Of a stretch of 64,000 nt of DNA, positions 1 to 11,119 are shown in pieces. The stretch spans positions 40,368 through 104,367 of the forward strand of contig JALJCO010007151.1 of the NCBI GenBank assembly GCA_023101725.1, read 5' to 3'. Under the pieces are notes generated by a model. That model saw nothing but the letters and a program-made list of their open reading frames with translations, was not told the DNA's origin and did no database searches. Both the position numbers and the translations under genes were made by a program. Every line of letters starts with the position of its first letter. Positions within the stretch are counted from its first letter, which is position 1. This DNA comes from Atherinomorus stipes (Eukaryota > Chordata > Actinopteri > Atheriniformes > Atherinidae).

Positions 1-163
1 TCAGACAGGAACATTTATGAATCACACGTGGATACAATCATAAGATCATTTATATGATCAGATGTGCGCTCATTTCTACGCTTGTTTGATAAACGGGACC
101 GCTGACTTTTATACGCCTAAAATGGCGTCTTAGCAACAAAAGTCACGTGTCTGGCAGAGACCG
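1..163 (+). mobile_element. Right arm of a foldback DNA element, cut by the window edge
   Basis: This segment is a close direct copy of the right arm of the foldback element at 4091-5312 (compare 5150-5312). It shares the segments around acatttatgaatcacacgtg and aaaatggcgtcttagcaac. It ends in GGCAGAGACCG, the reverse complement of the CGGTCTC terminus at 4091. The rest of this copy lies outside the window. No coding sequence is visible. Confidence 0.75.
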
Positions 164-1028
164 ATTGCTGCTGTGTGTTCTGCAGTAAGACAGCATGGGG
201 TTTGCATGGCATTCTATGTGAGTTATGTCACTGCTTTTACATTGAAGTCAATGAATGTCGCAACTCTATTTCTATGACTCTGGTCAACGGATTATGCAAC
301 TCTCAGTATTGACGGTTCTGCGTCACTGCGTTACAACACAATCCAATGGAGTTTTACTGGGTCGCTGCGCACCCCAGCAGCCTCGATGATTAAGTTTGAC
401 ATGGTAATCTGCGCTGTTTTATATCTGTCTTTTCCTCGTCTTGGGCTTGCAACAGTATCAAACGTGTTTTATATTATCGCAAGTCGCAGACAACTAGAGA
501 TGCACCAATCCAATACAGATATCAGATGATTGTGGCTGATTCAGCATTCCAATCCAGTCATTTCTGTTTTTATTAATATCATAATAAATGCACACTTTAT
601 TTGTTAATAAATAATATCAAGTACATTTATATCTGATTAAATTTGTTACTTTAAAAAAAAACGTTTATGTCAACCTGATGCCTTCACTCACATGGCAAGG
701 TATACAGTTAATTCATTCAACAGTTATATCGGATCAGTATCGGCTGATATGCTCAGCCCAGGTATTGGTATCGGATTGGATCAGAAAAAACTGAGCTGGT
801 GCATCTCTATCAACATCAACAGCTGGATGAGCTCTGATAGCAGCAGAAACAGGTGCCAACCTCCAGAATCGTCAATACACAGAGTTGCATGATATGTTGA
901 CCAGAGTCATAGAAATTCAGAGTTGCGACATTAGTTGACTTCAAAGTAAAAGCGGTGACGAGACTCACGGTAAATGCCATGCGAACCCCCCACTATCATA
1001 TCTTACTACAGAACACACAGCAGTAATC
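164..1028. mobile_element. Inverted-repeat DNA element, unclassified
   Basis: Positions 165 to about 330 reappear as a diverged reverse complement at about 853-1028. Shared blocks include gctgtgtgttctg, tttctatgactctggtcaac and gtattgacg. The long terminal inverted repeats and lack of coding sequence fit a non-autonomous foldback transposon. It abuts the end of the foldback copy at 163. A hAT-like MITE (495-809) sits in its loop. The short open frame at 692-892 spans the MITE and is not considered a gene. I see no clear target duplication. Confidence 0.6.
495..809. mobile_element. hAT-like MITE nested in the inverted-repeat element
   Basis: The ends are perfect 12-bp inverted repeats, TAGAGATGCACC at 495-506 and GGTGCATCTCTA at 798-809, enclosing 315 bp with no coding sequence. 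TAGAGATGCACC-type termini followed by a degenerate GATxx-rich subterminal tract are familiar from non-autonomous hAT elements of fish. The 8-bp flanks do not match, so the target duplication has decayed or been lost. Confidence 0.65.
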
Positions 1029-1065
1029 AGATTACTGACAATAAACCCTAAATAAACATCTGTGC

Positions 1066-2335
1066 TGCAGACCTGCTGGTCACTGAACCCCCCCTCCCCC
1101 AGCAGCTCATCATCAAACTGGTCCAGCTGGAACTCAACACCTCCCTCTGCAACTGGGTCAGTAGCAACACCTCCAGCACCATCACGCTGAACACGGGGGC
1201 CCCCCAAGGATGCGTGCTGAGCCCCCTCCTCTTCACTGTACTGCCCCACGACTGCAACAACATTCAGCTTCAACCTCTTTATTAAGTTTGCAGACGACAC
1301 GACCGTGGTGGGTCTCATCAACAACAACGATGAGACAAACTACAGGAGTGAGGTGAGCCGCCTGGTCTTTGGTGCAGGAACAAGCATCTCCATCTGAATG
1401 TGGAGAAGACGAAGGAGATGGTGGTGGACTTCAGGACAGAGCCTGTCGAGCATGTTCCACTGATCATCAACGGTGCTGAGGTGGAGCAGGTGCAGCACCA
1501 AGTTCCTGGGTGTCCACATCTCCCAAGACCTGTCCTGGGACACCAACACCACGTCCCTGGCCAAGAAAGCCCAACAACGACTCTACTTCAGAAACTGAGA
1601 AGAGCAAGAGCCCCGTCCCCCATCATGCACTGCTTCTACAGGGGCACCATGGAGAGCATCCTGACCAGCAGCATCACCGTGTGGTACGGAGTCTGCACCG
1701 CATCCTGCTGCAAGACCCTGCAGCGCACCGTGAAAGCAGCTGGGAAGATACTCGGTGTCCCCCTCCCCTCTCTATAGGACATTTACCACTCCAGCCTCAC
1801 CTGCAGAGCCACCAGGATCGCAGGTGACCCCACCCACCCGGCCCACAGTGTCTATCATCACCATGGCACCAGTTCAACAATGCAGAGCATTGTACTAAAT
1901 GGCACTACTACATATTGCACTATTGTATCCATCAGAGCTGCTACAGTTTACCTGCATATGCATGATTGCACTGTTACACTGCTAAAACCTTACTGTACAT
2001 GTACAGTTACATGTTTACATTGACTATTTGCACTATTGTCCATCAGGACCACTGCACTGTTACATTGTCAAACTTTACTGTTTCATGCCACAGTTACATT
2101 ACTTACATTGTCATTGCACTGTAATATCTGCACTATCTCCTACATTAGGATTGCAATACCGTTCACGTTGTCTACTATCAACCCATTTGTAAGTCCTCTT
2201 TAGTATTTTAACTAAGGTTCCATGTTTAGATTTCTACATTACCTGAGCAGATTCCTAGATTATTATATTTTTATATTATATTTTATTATATGCACCGTAG
2301 GTTTGAGAGGACTGTAATTTCATCTGTGTTGTATG
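1066..2335 (+). mobile_element. LINE relic (L2/CR1/Rex1-like), reverse-transcriptase 3' half
   Basis: Broken frames encode a non-LTR reverse transcriptase from its central palm to the C-terminal region. Visible pieces in order are [14 protein letters not shown] near 1197-1242, the catalytic box [14 protein letters not shown] near 1278-1320, KTKEMVVDF near 1406-1432, and FYRGTMESILTSSITVWYG near 1633-1689. The tail to about 2330 has the repeated TTGCACT-type low-complexity sequence common after these genes in fish. At least two frameshifts and stops separate the pieces, and the 5' half is absent (5' truncation, normal for LINEs). The clade call within the jockey/CR1/L2 group is tentative. Confidence 0.8.
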
Positions 2336-2921
2336 GCTAACATGTGGCACATTTGACAATCAAGTTGACTTTGATACAATAGGTATCCCTGCTGGGTCTC
2401 AGAAGAAGACAGTGTAGAAGGACAAGGATGGGAGCTTTTATTGGAACAAACCTGAATATAGTCTGACATCTATTACGCGTGCTGTTTGCACAGTACCAGC
2501 AGCTGCAGAGCAGCAGAAGCAGGAACTGATTTAAATATGAAAAAATATCTGACGTTGGCAAATGAAGGAAAGCCTACCAAACTCCAAAATAGATGGAGCC
2601 ATGGAAAAAAATGAAGACCACCACTATCATCAAAAATAATGGTTATGCAATCGAGTACCAACTCTGGTGTGAATCATGTGACTAAAAGAGACAGAAAAGA
2701 AAAGCTGTTTTTGGCAGTACAATGCCATAGATATTGATGTAAGAACTTATAAAAAGCATGGAAAATGGCTAGATATCAATTCTTAAGTTAAACTCTTATG
2801 AGCTATTTTTGTTATCATTATATTTGTCCAGACAAATGTACTTTTAGTAGTACCAGGCATTAAAATAAACAAGAAATATGAGAAAATAAGAGTAGTCTCT
2901 TAATTTTTTCCATGACTGTGT
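2336..2921. mobile_element. Tc1/mariner-like fragment, one terminus only
   Basis: The right edge, AATTTTTTCCATGACTG at about 2905-2921, and the sequence before it (ttgtccagacaaatgtactt, then ccaggcattaaaataaacaag) resemble the subterminal region of a widespread fish Tc1-like family. It is followed directly by TGTA, compatible with a TA target. I found no matching left terminus, so the start is approximate. No transposase frame is readable. Confidence 0.45.
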
Positions 2922-2953
2922 ACTTTATAATGAATCCTATCATGTTGAGTTAA

Positions 2954-3929
2954 AGGCCCTGTACCTGATTTTATTTTAATTTCTTTCAGAGAAATGCTTC
3001 CTACACGGTATAATATGTGTTAAAAGGGGTAATTTTATAAAAATAGATCATTCATTGATTGCGTATATGCATGAATCCAGGCCTTTTTAGTTCAGGTTTC
3101 TAAGGATGGCGTGACGCTCTCCTCATGCCAATGCGGTTCGTTCTACATAAGTTTCAGTTTCCAATCAGCCACTCACAGCATTTTCTAACGAGAAGCTCCC
3201 TCCTCTCTCGCGTGCACGGCAGCATTTGGAAACAGCACCGCATGGCGTCTGCCGAAGGGAAAGTGCCTGTAAGCATCAAAACTGAGGAGGAGAGAGATGA
3301 AACGCAGGAGAGACCAAAGAAGGAATAAAGTTCATGTTCTCGGTGGATTGTACTGAAGGTAGAGAGCCGGACGCCTCGGACTAAATGTGGACTGGAAGTC
3401 CACCTGGACAGGTATTTTTTTCAACAACTTTCTTCTCAGTAACATTTACGTCCTCAGGTGCTGGCGCTTCCTCTGCTGGTCTACCGTATATAACAGTGAT
3501 ATTTACACCGTAACACGACGAAGCCTTACATCCCTGCTGCTCAAAGTGGCCGGTTAGAAACTTTATCAGGCTGTCATGTTGTAACGTCGCCTATAACATC
3601 ATAACTCGTCATAACTGTGCATCTGTGTACATAACTGTAGTTACGGTAAACTACCGGTTATGACAGAAAATGTCATTTAGCTGATCCGCAGCCATTTACT
3701 GCAACCAGAACAGTAATTTCTCTGGAAGATGCAAGTTTTCTCTGGAGAGTTTCTTTGTGCACGAGTATGAAACGTGCATGTTATTTCATGCATGTTGAGT
3801 GGGAAGAGAGAAAACGAGAGTAGGAGCGTTTCCCACTGGGAGAAACAGTTAGGGGCGGGGCTTACAGTTCAAACTACACTGTTCACCTCGCTCACGGTTC
3901 GCAAATGTGCAAAATCAGGTACAGCGCCT
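2954..3929. mobile_element. TTAA-target MITE (piggyBac/Kolobok-type), copy A
   Basis: The element is bounded by TTAA at 2950-2953 and 3930-3933. Its termini are near-perfect inverted repeats, AGGCCCTGTACCTGATTTT on the left and the reverse complement AAAATCAGGTACAGCGCCT on the right. It is 976 bp long. TTAA duplications are the mark of piggyBac and Kolobok transposons; no transposase is present to decide between them. Joining the flanks across one TTAA continues a LINE frame, confirming insertion into that LINE. It carries an exon-like ATG plus splice-donor motif at 3242-3268. Confidence 0.8.
3242..3268 (+). other. Exon-like ATG plus splice donor inside TTAA MITE
   Basis: An ATG opens the frame MASAEGKVP and runs directly into a consensus-like splice donor, CCT|GTAAGC. 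If unspliced, the frame continues to a stop at 3326-3328 (28 codons in all). The sequence upstream is moderately GC-rich and promoter-like in composition, but no TATA box is evident. It may be a remnant of the parent element's first exon, a captured host exon, or chance. Two other TTAA elements here show the same arrangement. Confidence 0.35.
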
Positions 3930-3933
3930 TTAA

Positions 3934-4090
3934 TATACATAAAACTAAAATCTCCAAAACCCTCTCAATAATAAATAAAGTGAAACAATACCTTGATGAG
4001 AATGCGCTCCGTACTTTATATTGCACGTTAGTACTCCCATACCTCATGTAATGTGTCAAAGTATGGGAGAAACACCTACCAGTGTACAAT
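3934..4090 (+). mobile_element. LINE reverse-transcriptase relic, middle part (interrupted)
   Basis: This stretch translates piecewise to the region between the palm and C-terminal part of a LINE reverse transcriptase: an alanine-leucine-arginine-threonine-leucine-tyrosine block at ALRTLY/ALRVLY-like sequence followed by LPYLM and a tryptophan-containing VWEKH block. It continues after the foldback element at 5313. Sequence just left of the TTAA element at about 2930-2949 appears to belong to the same gene. The whole is a single plus-strand LINE split by two later insertions. Confidence 0.6.
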
Positions 4091-5312
4091 CGGTCTCCGC
4101 CGAGTGACGTAACATTTGTTGCTTAACCAGCAGTAACCAGCAGTAACCAGCGCTTGACGCCATTTCAGGCGTAAAACTGTCAGTGGTCAAACCGGCGTGG
4201 AAATGAGCGCACATCTGATCATAAAAATGATCTTATGACTGAATCCATGTGTGATTTATAAAATGTTCGTGTCTGACCAAACAACAGAATATTGGTCAGA
4301 AATGCACCGTCATCCAGCTGTTTCTCCTGAAGCAGCAGCAGCGCTGACAGATGGAGGCTGGTCGGATCTGAGCCTGACCCGGACAGGAACATAAGAAACG
4401 ATAACTTTCATTAGTTAAACTAAGAAACAGTCTACCGAATGAACACTTGTACAACGTTAATGTATAGATTAATTTATAGAAACGGATCTCCTCCACTCAG
4501 CTCCGTGTCTCCTGGGAGCTGCAGTTACCAGCGCGTCTGCCCTTCTGGCTGCGCATAATGTTTATAAACTAGTATTTCTGTTATTTAACTTGTCAATAAA
4601 GTCTTGACAAGTTACAGCATCGCTGTACAGATCCACACAGGTCAGGGTTGTGTTGCAAACTTTCTCTGAGTCTAAAGCAGCGTTTCCCGCTGGTCCGATG
4701 CACCTGCGCCTTTCTGCAGCCCGACTGTCCGTCTTCTTACAATAAGCCGAGCTTTCTTTTCTTTATTCAGACATCAACAGTGAGATAATAAAGTCTGATT
4801 TATCTTGATATTTTGGGCGATCAGTTGTCGCCTTCATCTGAAGTTATAACAGTCTGCTGTTAAGATCATCTGGCTGGTATGACACCTGCAGCTCCTGGAG
4901 ACAGAAGACAGAAGGCGATCCGTCGTTTCTATTAAGTAATCTGGACCCTAAAGTTATAGTCTATAAGTGCAGTCAGCAGACTGTTTCTTAGCTTAATGAA
5001 AGTTATTTTTTCTTCTGTCTCTGTGCGTGTCAGGCTCAGATCCGACAGTCCGGGTCAGGCTTGGACCAGCCTCCGCCTGTCTGCGCTGCTGCTTCAGAGT
5101 AGAAGCAGCTGGATGAGGAGGGATTTCTGATGTAGATTCTATTGTTTGGTCAGACAGGAACATTTATGAATCACACGTGGATACAAAAATAATATCATTT
5201 ATATGATCAGATGTGCGCTCATTTCCACGCTTGTTTGATAAACGGGACCGTTGACTTTTATACGCCTAAAATGGCGTCTTAGCAACAAAAGTCACGTGTC
5301 TGGCAGAGACAG
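4091..5312. mobile_element. Foldback DNA element with about 340-bp inverted arms
   Basis: The left arm (about 4091-4440) is the reverse complement of the right arm (about 4980-5312). Shared blocks include the gatgtgcgctcattt, gcagcagcgc and ggtcaggct segments. Termini are CGGTCTCCGCC and the mutated GGCAGAGACAG. The middle (about 4440-4980) is unique and has no coding sequence. Flanks suggest a 2-bp AT target duplication (4089-4090, 5313-5314), because deleting the element rejoins a LINE frame. A second copy provides the arm at 1-163. The superfamily is not identified. Confidence 0.75.
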
Positions 5313-6190
5313 ATAAATCCATTATTCATTACAAAAACGAGCAGTGCGGATTATTCATGAAGTTGGGTTTCTTGAACATACTCATAATCTGTTCATTCAA
5401 TACTAATGACTTTGTTAAGTACAATACATTAATATTCCTATGCAAAGCATTTAACAATTTATTGCCAATTAATCTACAGCAGCTCTTCAAAATAAAAGAA
5501 AGAGTTCATAATTTGAGAGGACATGGGAATTTCATCATACCTAAAGTTCGGACTACTTGTAGAAGTTTTTGTCTGTCTGCACGTGGGGCTAAACTTTGGA
5601 ACAAACTGGAAATACAAAACAAGCAATGTCAAAATATTCATAGATATAAACTGTTATATAGACACTTGGTTTTGTCACAAGAGAGTGGGTCTTCTAGTGT
5701 TAATGTACTCTTTGTTTCCTTACCATTGTTGGTATATTGTCCGTTACCATTGAGAATTATGGTCTTCTTCTCAATAATCGTTAATATGCATTATTACTTA
5801 CCCTTGTTGGTATGGAATCATTGTTGCAATGTGCTGGTTATTTGTTGCCTTTGGTAGCACCACTATGATCCTACGAGCTTAAGTTATTTAGTACAAATTC
5901 TTCTATGGTTTATTGTTCCAATTGTGGTCAAGTTTGTTTTCACTATTGTTTTTGATGGAAGCATGATTGCTGCGATTCATATGGAAAAATGGGGGTGGGA
6001 TTGAATAAGTGTGCTTCTTCCCATTCCCATTCAGGCATGTTGAATATAATTGTTTTGTTACATAGCTATGGCCATAGGGCTACAACATAACTGTGTTGTT
6101 TTGTTGTTTTCTTTGTGACGAGATGATCGGCTATGTAAGGGGTCATCTTCTCGTGTTCTGTGAAAATATGAAAACGTATTGCCTGAAATG
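5313..6190 (+). mobile_element. LINE relic, reverse-transcriptase C-terminus and 3' UTR
   Basis: Immediately after the foldback element the LINE resumes with KRAVRIIHEVGFLEHTHNLF (frame broken near 5405). It then reads CKAFNNLLPINLQQLF and later RSFCLSARGAKLWNKL within the open frame 5357-5857. These are hallmark C-terminal blocks of fish LINE reverse transcriptases. The 3' part contains GTGGGATTGAATAAGTGTGC followed by cttcttcccattccc, a known type of 3' UTR. The tail merges with a TA microsatellite. It lacks endonuclease and N-terminal domains here and is not functional. Confidence 0.7.
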
Positions 6191-6195
6191 AATTT

Positions 6196-6255
6196 ATATA
6201 TATATACATATATATTTTTTTCTTCAGTACATATATATATATATATATATATAAT
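6196..6255. repeat. TA-rich microsatellite
   Basis: Two runs of TA dinucleotides are separated by a short T-rich segment (tttttttcttcagtac). Such tracts often follow LINE 3' ends. Confidence 0.9.
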
Positions 6256-8820
6256 GGCAATACTGTAAGAACAATTCGTTAATTACATAATCCAATACAT
6301 AAAAATACAGAAATTAAAAAATAAAACTTTAGGTTGAGCCATCCACCAGAGGAGTCCAGCCTGCACGTTACATAAAAAACAAACCCAGAGTAGAAGAAGT
6401 TCTCAGTCAGACAGCAGGTTCACTGCAAAACATGACTGAACATTTCCTGGAGAATAAATTCAACGTGTTTTACATATTTGTTAAATTGAATTTCTAACAA
6501 TCACTGATACTATTTTTCTGTAAATACAGAAATGAGTAAAGTCTATTTGACGTTTTTCGAAGTGAACCTCCAAACTGTGACAAAAGTGTAACAGGTAGTA
6601 ATAACATTTGACTCTTTTTTTTCTAATTTTTCATGTGTTTTCCATGACTGGAAAAATGTTTAATCATTTTCCAGGTTTTCCAGGACTTTTGGGAACCCTG
6701 ATAAATGTGTTTAAATAGGTGCCAGAATATATTGTAGTTTGTCTTAAGTCAAAAAACAAAATTAGTTTAACTGATCATCTTTTTTCTTCAAATGGGAACA
6801 TGTTAATCATGAAGAATGCAAAACGGCTTATTATCAATTTGGGACAGATTTTTCAATCACTTTTCTGACAATATTGAAACCTGACAAGATTTTATAATGT
6901 ATGGAGTGAAATCTTTAGATAAATATGGTGGAAGGGCTGGAAGTGGTTACACACGAAGCTAATAATAAATGAGATCAATGTGAACAATTTTGCTTTTTAA
7001 ATTCAAAGGATCTTATGACAAAGTGAGTCACTCAAAAGGAGAATTTAATTATACATAAATGTTTAATTATAAAACATTTTCAATAAAAAGCCAACAGAAC
7101 ATCATCATCAGACCGGAAGAGATTTCAACCTGCATCAACATTAGGACATAACAGTTTTCTCCTTTTTAAATAAAAAATACAAGCATAAAAACAACAGATC
7201 CCTGTTCAACATGATATTTACTGCGATGGAAATACAATTTCTTTCAAAATCATCAAGTTTGTAATTCATAAAAATCTATAATTTTCAGAACAAAACAGTT
7301 TCCTGTTGGTTTAATATAAAATGAGGTCAGTGAACGCGGCTCAGCTGTCAGGGTTGACATTAAGACTCATTATCAGCAACATTTGCTCGTCTCTTCTGTA
7401 AAAACATTTCATGTTCAGGTTTAGGGGGGGGGGTCTCCAAAGAGACGATTCGTTAACTCTGCTTCAACTGTCAGTCTCTAAGTCAAATAGTCGCAGCATG
7501 TGGTTACCAAGCAAAGATCATACCATCCTGCAGTGGGGGGGGGGGGGGCTGAACGTTTGATTTTTACACAATATTCATTTGTTCTTTAAATAATTCATGT
7601 TCCAGGTCTGTTACTATCAGTGTGGCATAAAGCGGGTTTGAACCGCAGTCTGCCGGTGAGTCGCGCGCTGCTGCTGAGGATTCAGCCAGAGACGTCTCCA
7701 TGACCAAGTAGCCAGACATGATGAAGGACCCTTTACTGTCACATCATCATCATCGTAGTTTCTTCCACTGATTTACAGCATCAGTGTGTGAAGGTGGAAA
7801 CAGTCTGACAGACATGAACACGCGTGTACTTCGTGTTAAAGCTCCAGATGGATGCGCTGGTGCTGCTGGAGGACGATTCAGATTGTATCAGGAAAGAACG
7901 CGTTTTTAAGAACCATAATGTCCCGAATCATGAACCTGCGGCTGATTTCAGACTAGAGCAGCTTTTATCTTTGTCCTGAACTGGACCGCCGCCTCGCTGC
8001 GTCGGCTGTTGAGCGGCTCCTCGTGAACGGTGGAGATGTCAGAACATGCTGCAACATTCCAGTAAGTTGTGTAATAATCATGCCTGTGATGTTCTGCACG
8101 TTCCCTCCACCATCCAGAGGAGATTCTCCTGTCGGCTTTATTGTTAACGAAGCGAGGAGCAGCTCTCCTGTTCATCGCCTTTTTTACTCACACTTTCTAA
8201 CTTTTACTTTCCGTTTTACATGGATATAACTTTGTACTTCGTTATGAGCCTTTTATTGTGATTGTGTAAATGATTTATTTATTCAGTAAAGGTTATTCTA
8301 TTGGAATTCCTTTTTATATGTTTGACATTTGGACTGTGCGCCGCGCACAGACTGTTACACCCTTTTAATTCTCTTTCCCAACTTTAAATTGTTAAGCAAA
8401 AAAAAAAAAAAAAAATTAGGTTTATGCCTGCAGTGTTAATGGAAAGATAAAAATCTAATTAATGAATTGTTTCACACCAACATATCTTGTAATTTTCTTT
8501 TTGTTAAATATTTAAATAAATTGAAAAGGACTTTAAACGAGCAGACACGTTTTACAGCCTAATCAGTGATATAGAAGAACGAAAGCTCACGGAGACGTCC
8601 TGTTATTTTACGCTGAAAAAAAAATTAAATCTATTTAATGAGGTGTTATAGTTCTTTCTCTGGAGTAGGAAAAGACACAAATGAGATTATTGATCAATAA
8701 GGGGGAAAAAAAAACAAAACATGATTTAACTGTTCGTTGACGAATGGCATGATCTGCTGAATCAGGTTTGACGATAGTCAGGGACACCCGAATCAGGTCC
8801 ATCATTTCTGTTTGGCTTCA
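6256..8820. other. AT-rich region without a recognisable gene
   Basis: I see no convincing coding exon. It holds homopolymers: ten G at 7424-7433, fourteen G at 7535-7548 and nineteen A at 8398-8416. A segment near 6640-6710 (tttccaggttttccaggac, then gggaaccctg) looks like a common fish transposon end, but only one side is visible. Positions 7845-8010 are similar to 15735-15910. Parts could be the 3' UTR of the minus-strand candidate gene ending at 8840, but no polyadenylation site stands out. Confidence 0.5.
7845..8010. repeat. Diverged duplicate of 15735-15910
   Basis: Both places contain ggtgctgctggaggac, a following GGAAAxxxxxAGxGxGTTTT-like stretch, and gcagcxxttttxtctxtgaactggacc. The copy at 15.8 kb lies inside the inverted-repeat element 15079-16513, so this may be an end-less relic of that element. 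Alternatively both derive from the locus's tandem duplications. Confidence 0.45.
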
Positions 8821-8839
8821 AAACTCATTTCATCACGTT

Positions 8840-9001
8840 TTACTTGAGAAACTGCAGTTGGTCCTTGAGGGATGACAAGAAGATGTCTGCACTGGTTCCA
8901 GTGAGATGTTTGTAGAGCTTCCTTATTTCTTCCTTGACGGCTGGATTTTCTGTTTTCTTTTTATCTGATATCAACACTGGAATCGGAATCCTCGGACAAA
9001 G
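8840..9001 (-). CDS. Candidate terminal exon of an unrecognised host gene
   Basis: On the minus strand an AG acceptor at 9002-9003 is followed by 53 codons and a TAA stop at 8840-8842. Only one frame stays open (phase 0). It begins LCPRIPIPVLISDKKK, contains EEIRKLYKHLTGTSADIF, and ends LKDQLQFLK. A neighbouring exon (9228-9317) has the related block KEMRKLYKA, so the two look like tandem duplicates of one terminal exon. I do not recognise the family. The four small exons upstream are all phase 1. Joining phase 1 here gives only ALSEDSDSSVDIR before a stop, so a linking exon may be missing or this may be a pseudo-exon. Confidence 0.35.
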   Translation of the reverse strand, partial: LCPRIPIPVLISDKKKTENPAVKEEIRKLYKHLTGTSADIFLSSLKDQLQFLK

Positions 9002-9450
9002 CTACGGAAACAGGACAGAGAGTCTTTTAGTCACTGAATGAAGCAGCCATCCAAAACAGACTGAATCAACTGAATCAAGTTTCATTTCCAGAGGAGACGA
9101 TGGTAGAAAGACAAGACTAACGGAAAACAGAAGCAGAGGAAGAAAGAAAAAAGATGGTCATGAAAAAGAAAAAGTTTTATGTATCACACTTTTACAGCAA
9201 ATCATCTGTCTCCATCTAAAAGACCATTTATGCTTTGTAGAGCTTCCTCATTTCTTTCTGGAGGGTGCAGAACTCATAGTAACGTACAGATCCGGTCTTG
9301 GGGGGAAACGTGGGCCACTAAGGAAAAAGCACAGAAAGAGACTTTTAGTCACTGAAGCAACAGAATCAACTTTAATCAGGTTTCATTTCCAGAGTGAACA
9401 ATGGTGGAAAGACGGGACTCCGGGGACAGAAGCAGAGGAGAGAAGAAAAC
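8885..9450. repeat. Tandem duplication of a terminal-exon unit
   Basis: The block tttgtagagcttcct, then the run through tcatttccagag, gaaagac and acagaagcagaggaagaaag, then the caaatcatctgtctcca segment (8910-9215), recurs at 9235-9450. The recurrence continues after the TTAA element at 13880 (ccaatcatctgcctccacc). The unit is about 330 bp. The second copy is split exactly at the TTAA of the 9455-13875 element, so the duplication is older than that insertion. Confidence 0.65.
9228..9317 (-). CDS. Candidate terminal exon, tandem paralogue of 8840-9001
   Basis: A minus-strand AG acceptor at 9318-9319, after a short pyrimidine-rich tract, is followed by 29 codons and TAA at 9228-9230. It opens WPTFPPKTGSVRYYEF and ends LQKEMRKLYKA. 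The RKLYK block and flanking intron sequence match the exon at 8840-9001. The rest of the exon differs, and the C-terminus is 20 or more residues shorter. It could be an alternative last exon or a decayed duplicate. The protein family is unknown to me. Confidence 0.35.
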   Translation of the reverse strand, partial: WPTFPPKTGSVRYYEFCTLQKEMRKLYKA

Positions 9451-9518
9451 TTAAAGGATAACTTTATTTTTTTCAACCTGGATCTTATTTGTAGGAGTTT
9501 ATTTGTGCATTTACTTAC

Positions 9519-9535
9519 CGGTAAAGTTTCTCCAT
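9519..9535 (-). other. Exon-like ATG plus splice donor in TTAA foldback arm
   Basis: The minus strand reads ATGGAGAAACTTTACCG and then GTAAGT, a strong donor. The inverted partner in the right arm (12189-12205, plus strand) reads ATGCAGAAACTTTAACG and then GTGAGT. The ATG and donor are thus kept in both arms, although the right arm has an in-frame TAA. It resembles a tiny first exon with 5' UTR reading into the host gene. Function is unproven. Confidence 0.35.
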
Positions 9536-10749
9536 CACTTTGAGTCCTTTGGACGATATTACACTGAGTCGCCCTTTGGCGTACATCTGTATAATGGCGG
9601 AGACGGGGCAGCCACTACGTAAGACATTTCTGCAGCAAAACTCCCTCATTTTCACCAATACTTTAAGTAGAATGAATGAATGAATGAGTACTATTCTCCC
9701 ATGAGTCCAGATTTAGCTTTCCGTTAGTTATCAGGGTTCTACACACTTTTCGGGGCTGCGCGTTCACGATGCGCGCTTCCGTAGTACAGCTGAGACGAGC
9801 AGCTGCTACACAGATATCAACAAAAACTCTGAACTCACAGGACAATAATACTCATTCGTTCGTTTATTCTACTTGACACATTGATGAAATCAAGGAGTTT
9901 TGCTGCAGATAATGTCTTCAGCCTGCTGCACACGAGAGCTTTCTGCTGAGCTAAAAGTCATGGAGTCCGTTTGCTCAGCAGATTGTCGCCGTGTCGGCTG
10001 ATTTCTGGTGAGTTTTCTGCCTCACGAGGCAAAAAACTCACCGTGTGCGCTCAACATGAGCTCTGCTGAGGACAGAAGTTCTAGTGACCAATCAGAACGT
10101 GTCTGTCGATCACATGATTTCAAGACGTCATCCGTTATAGCTTTGTGGATAAATTAGGTCGTTTTCACACCTGACCAAGCGGACTCGGTCCGATCGGGGA
10201 GCTGAAAGTTACAACATTGTTGCATTTATCATCTGTTTGAGTTCGGCTTTCACGCTGGGATTTATGATGCGCTCCGAACTTTCTGAGCAGCATTACGTGG
10301 TTGAAAGGGGCGCTCGTTGGACAAAGTAGGAGCGGAAATCCCTCCCACCCTGGAAAAACAACAGTCGTGTAAGCATGGAGCGTTATCTGAAGTTGGTGGT
10401 TTTGGTGTTTCTGTTTGTTCTGCAGATGCACATGGCGCGGCGAGCGGTGCCGTATGACCGGCTGGTACGGCAGCGAGGCACGGAGCTGGTCATAGTGTCG
10501 AGAGGCGGCACCGGAGGAGACTGGCCCAAGACTACCAGTTGTTGCCGTTGCTACGACGACAGTGGGCGAGGCACGTAACCTCACAGATTACAAATGGCGG
10601 TGGACGAGTTGTCTTGCATTGCGCTTCGTCTCATCATTGTAGGGAACGCTACAACGTTCGTGAACACGACTGCTCCTGTGATGCTAGCATAGCTGCTCAG
10701 AGATTGACTCTGGTCATTTTCTAACTTTGACAATCTAACATGTGAGTGT

Positions 10750-10862
10750 AATGTACAACAGCTTTCAAGTATGCCCACTAATTTTGGCAGAATACGTATA
10801 TCAACTTCTATAGACTCAAAAGTATTTAAGTTGTAACAGCTTGATTTGAATTTAATGCTCAA
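10750..10862. repeat. Repeat shared with 16717-16832
   Basis: About 110 bp are nearly identical in direct orientation: gtgtaatgtacaacagcttt, then cccactaattttggcagaat, then aagttgtaacagcttgattt. One copy lies inside the Harbinger element and the other in the micro-exon intron at 16.7 kb. This suggests the Harbinger picked up, or was broken by, a local sequence. Confidence 0.75.
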
Positions 10863-11119
10863 CACCTGAGTTAAGGACTGCCACTGTTTGGGAGTTGTGA
10901 TCTGATTTTCTTTTAATATGTCAAATTGTCAATTTATGGATTATTGTTGTTCACACAATTGAGCTAAGCTAGCTAGCAACTGCTAATGTCAGCTGTCACT
11001 TGCTGCCATAGCAACAGTAAACATCACGTGAGGACTGATGGGCTGTAGAGATGCAGAATCCAGCTATATATAGATTAGATATGTTGTATTATAGTTCCGA
11101 ATACGTGACTTTAGTAGAG

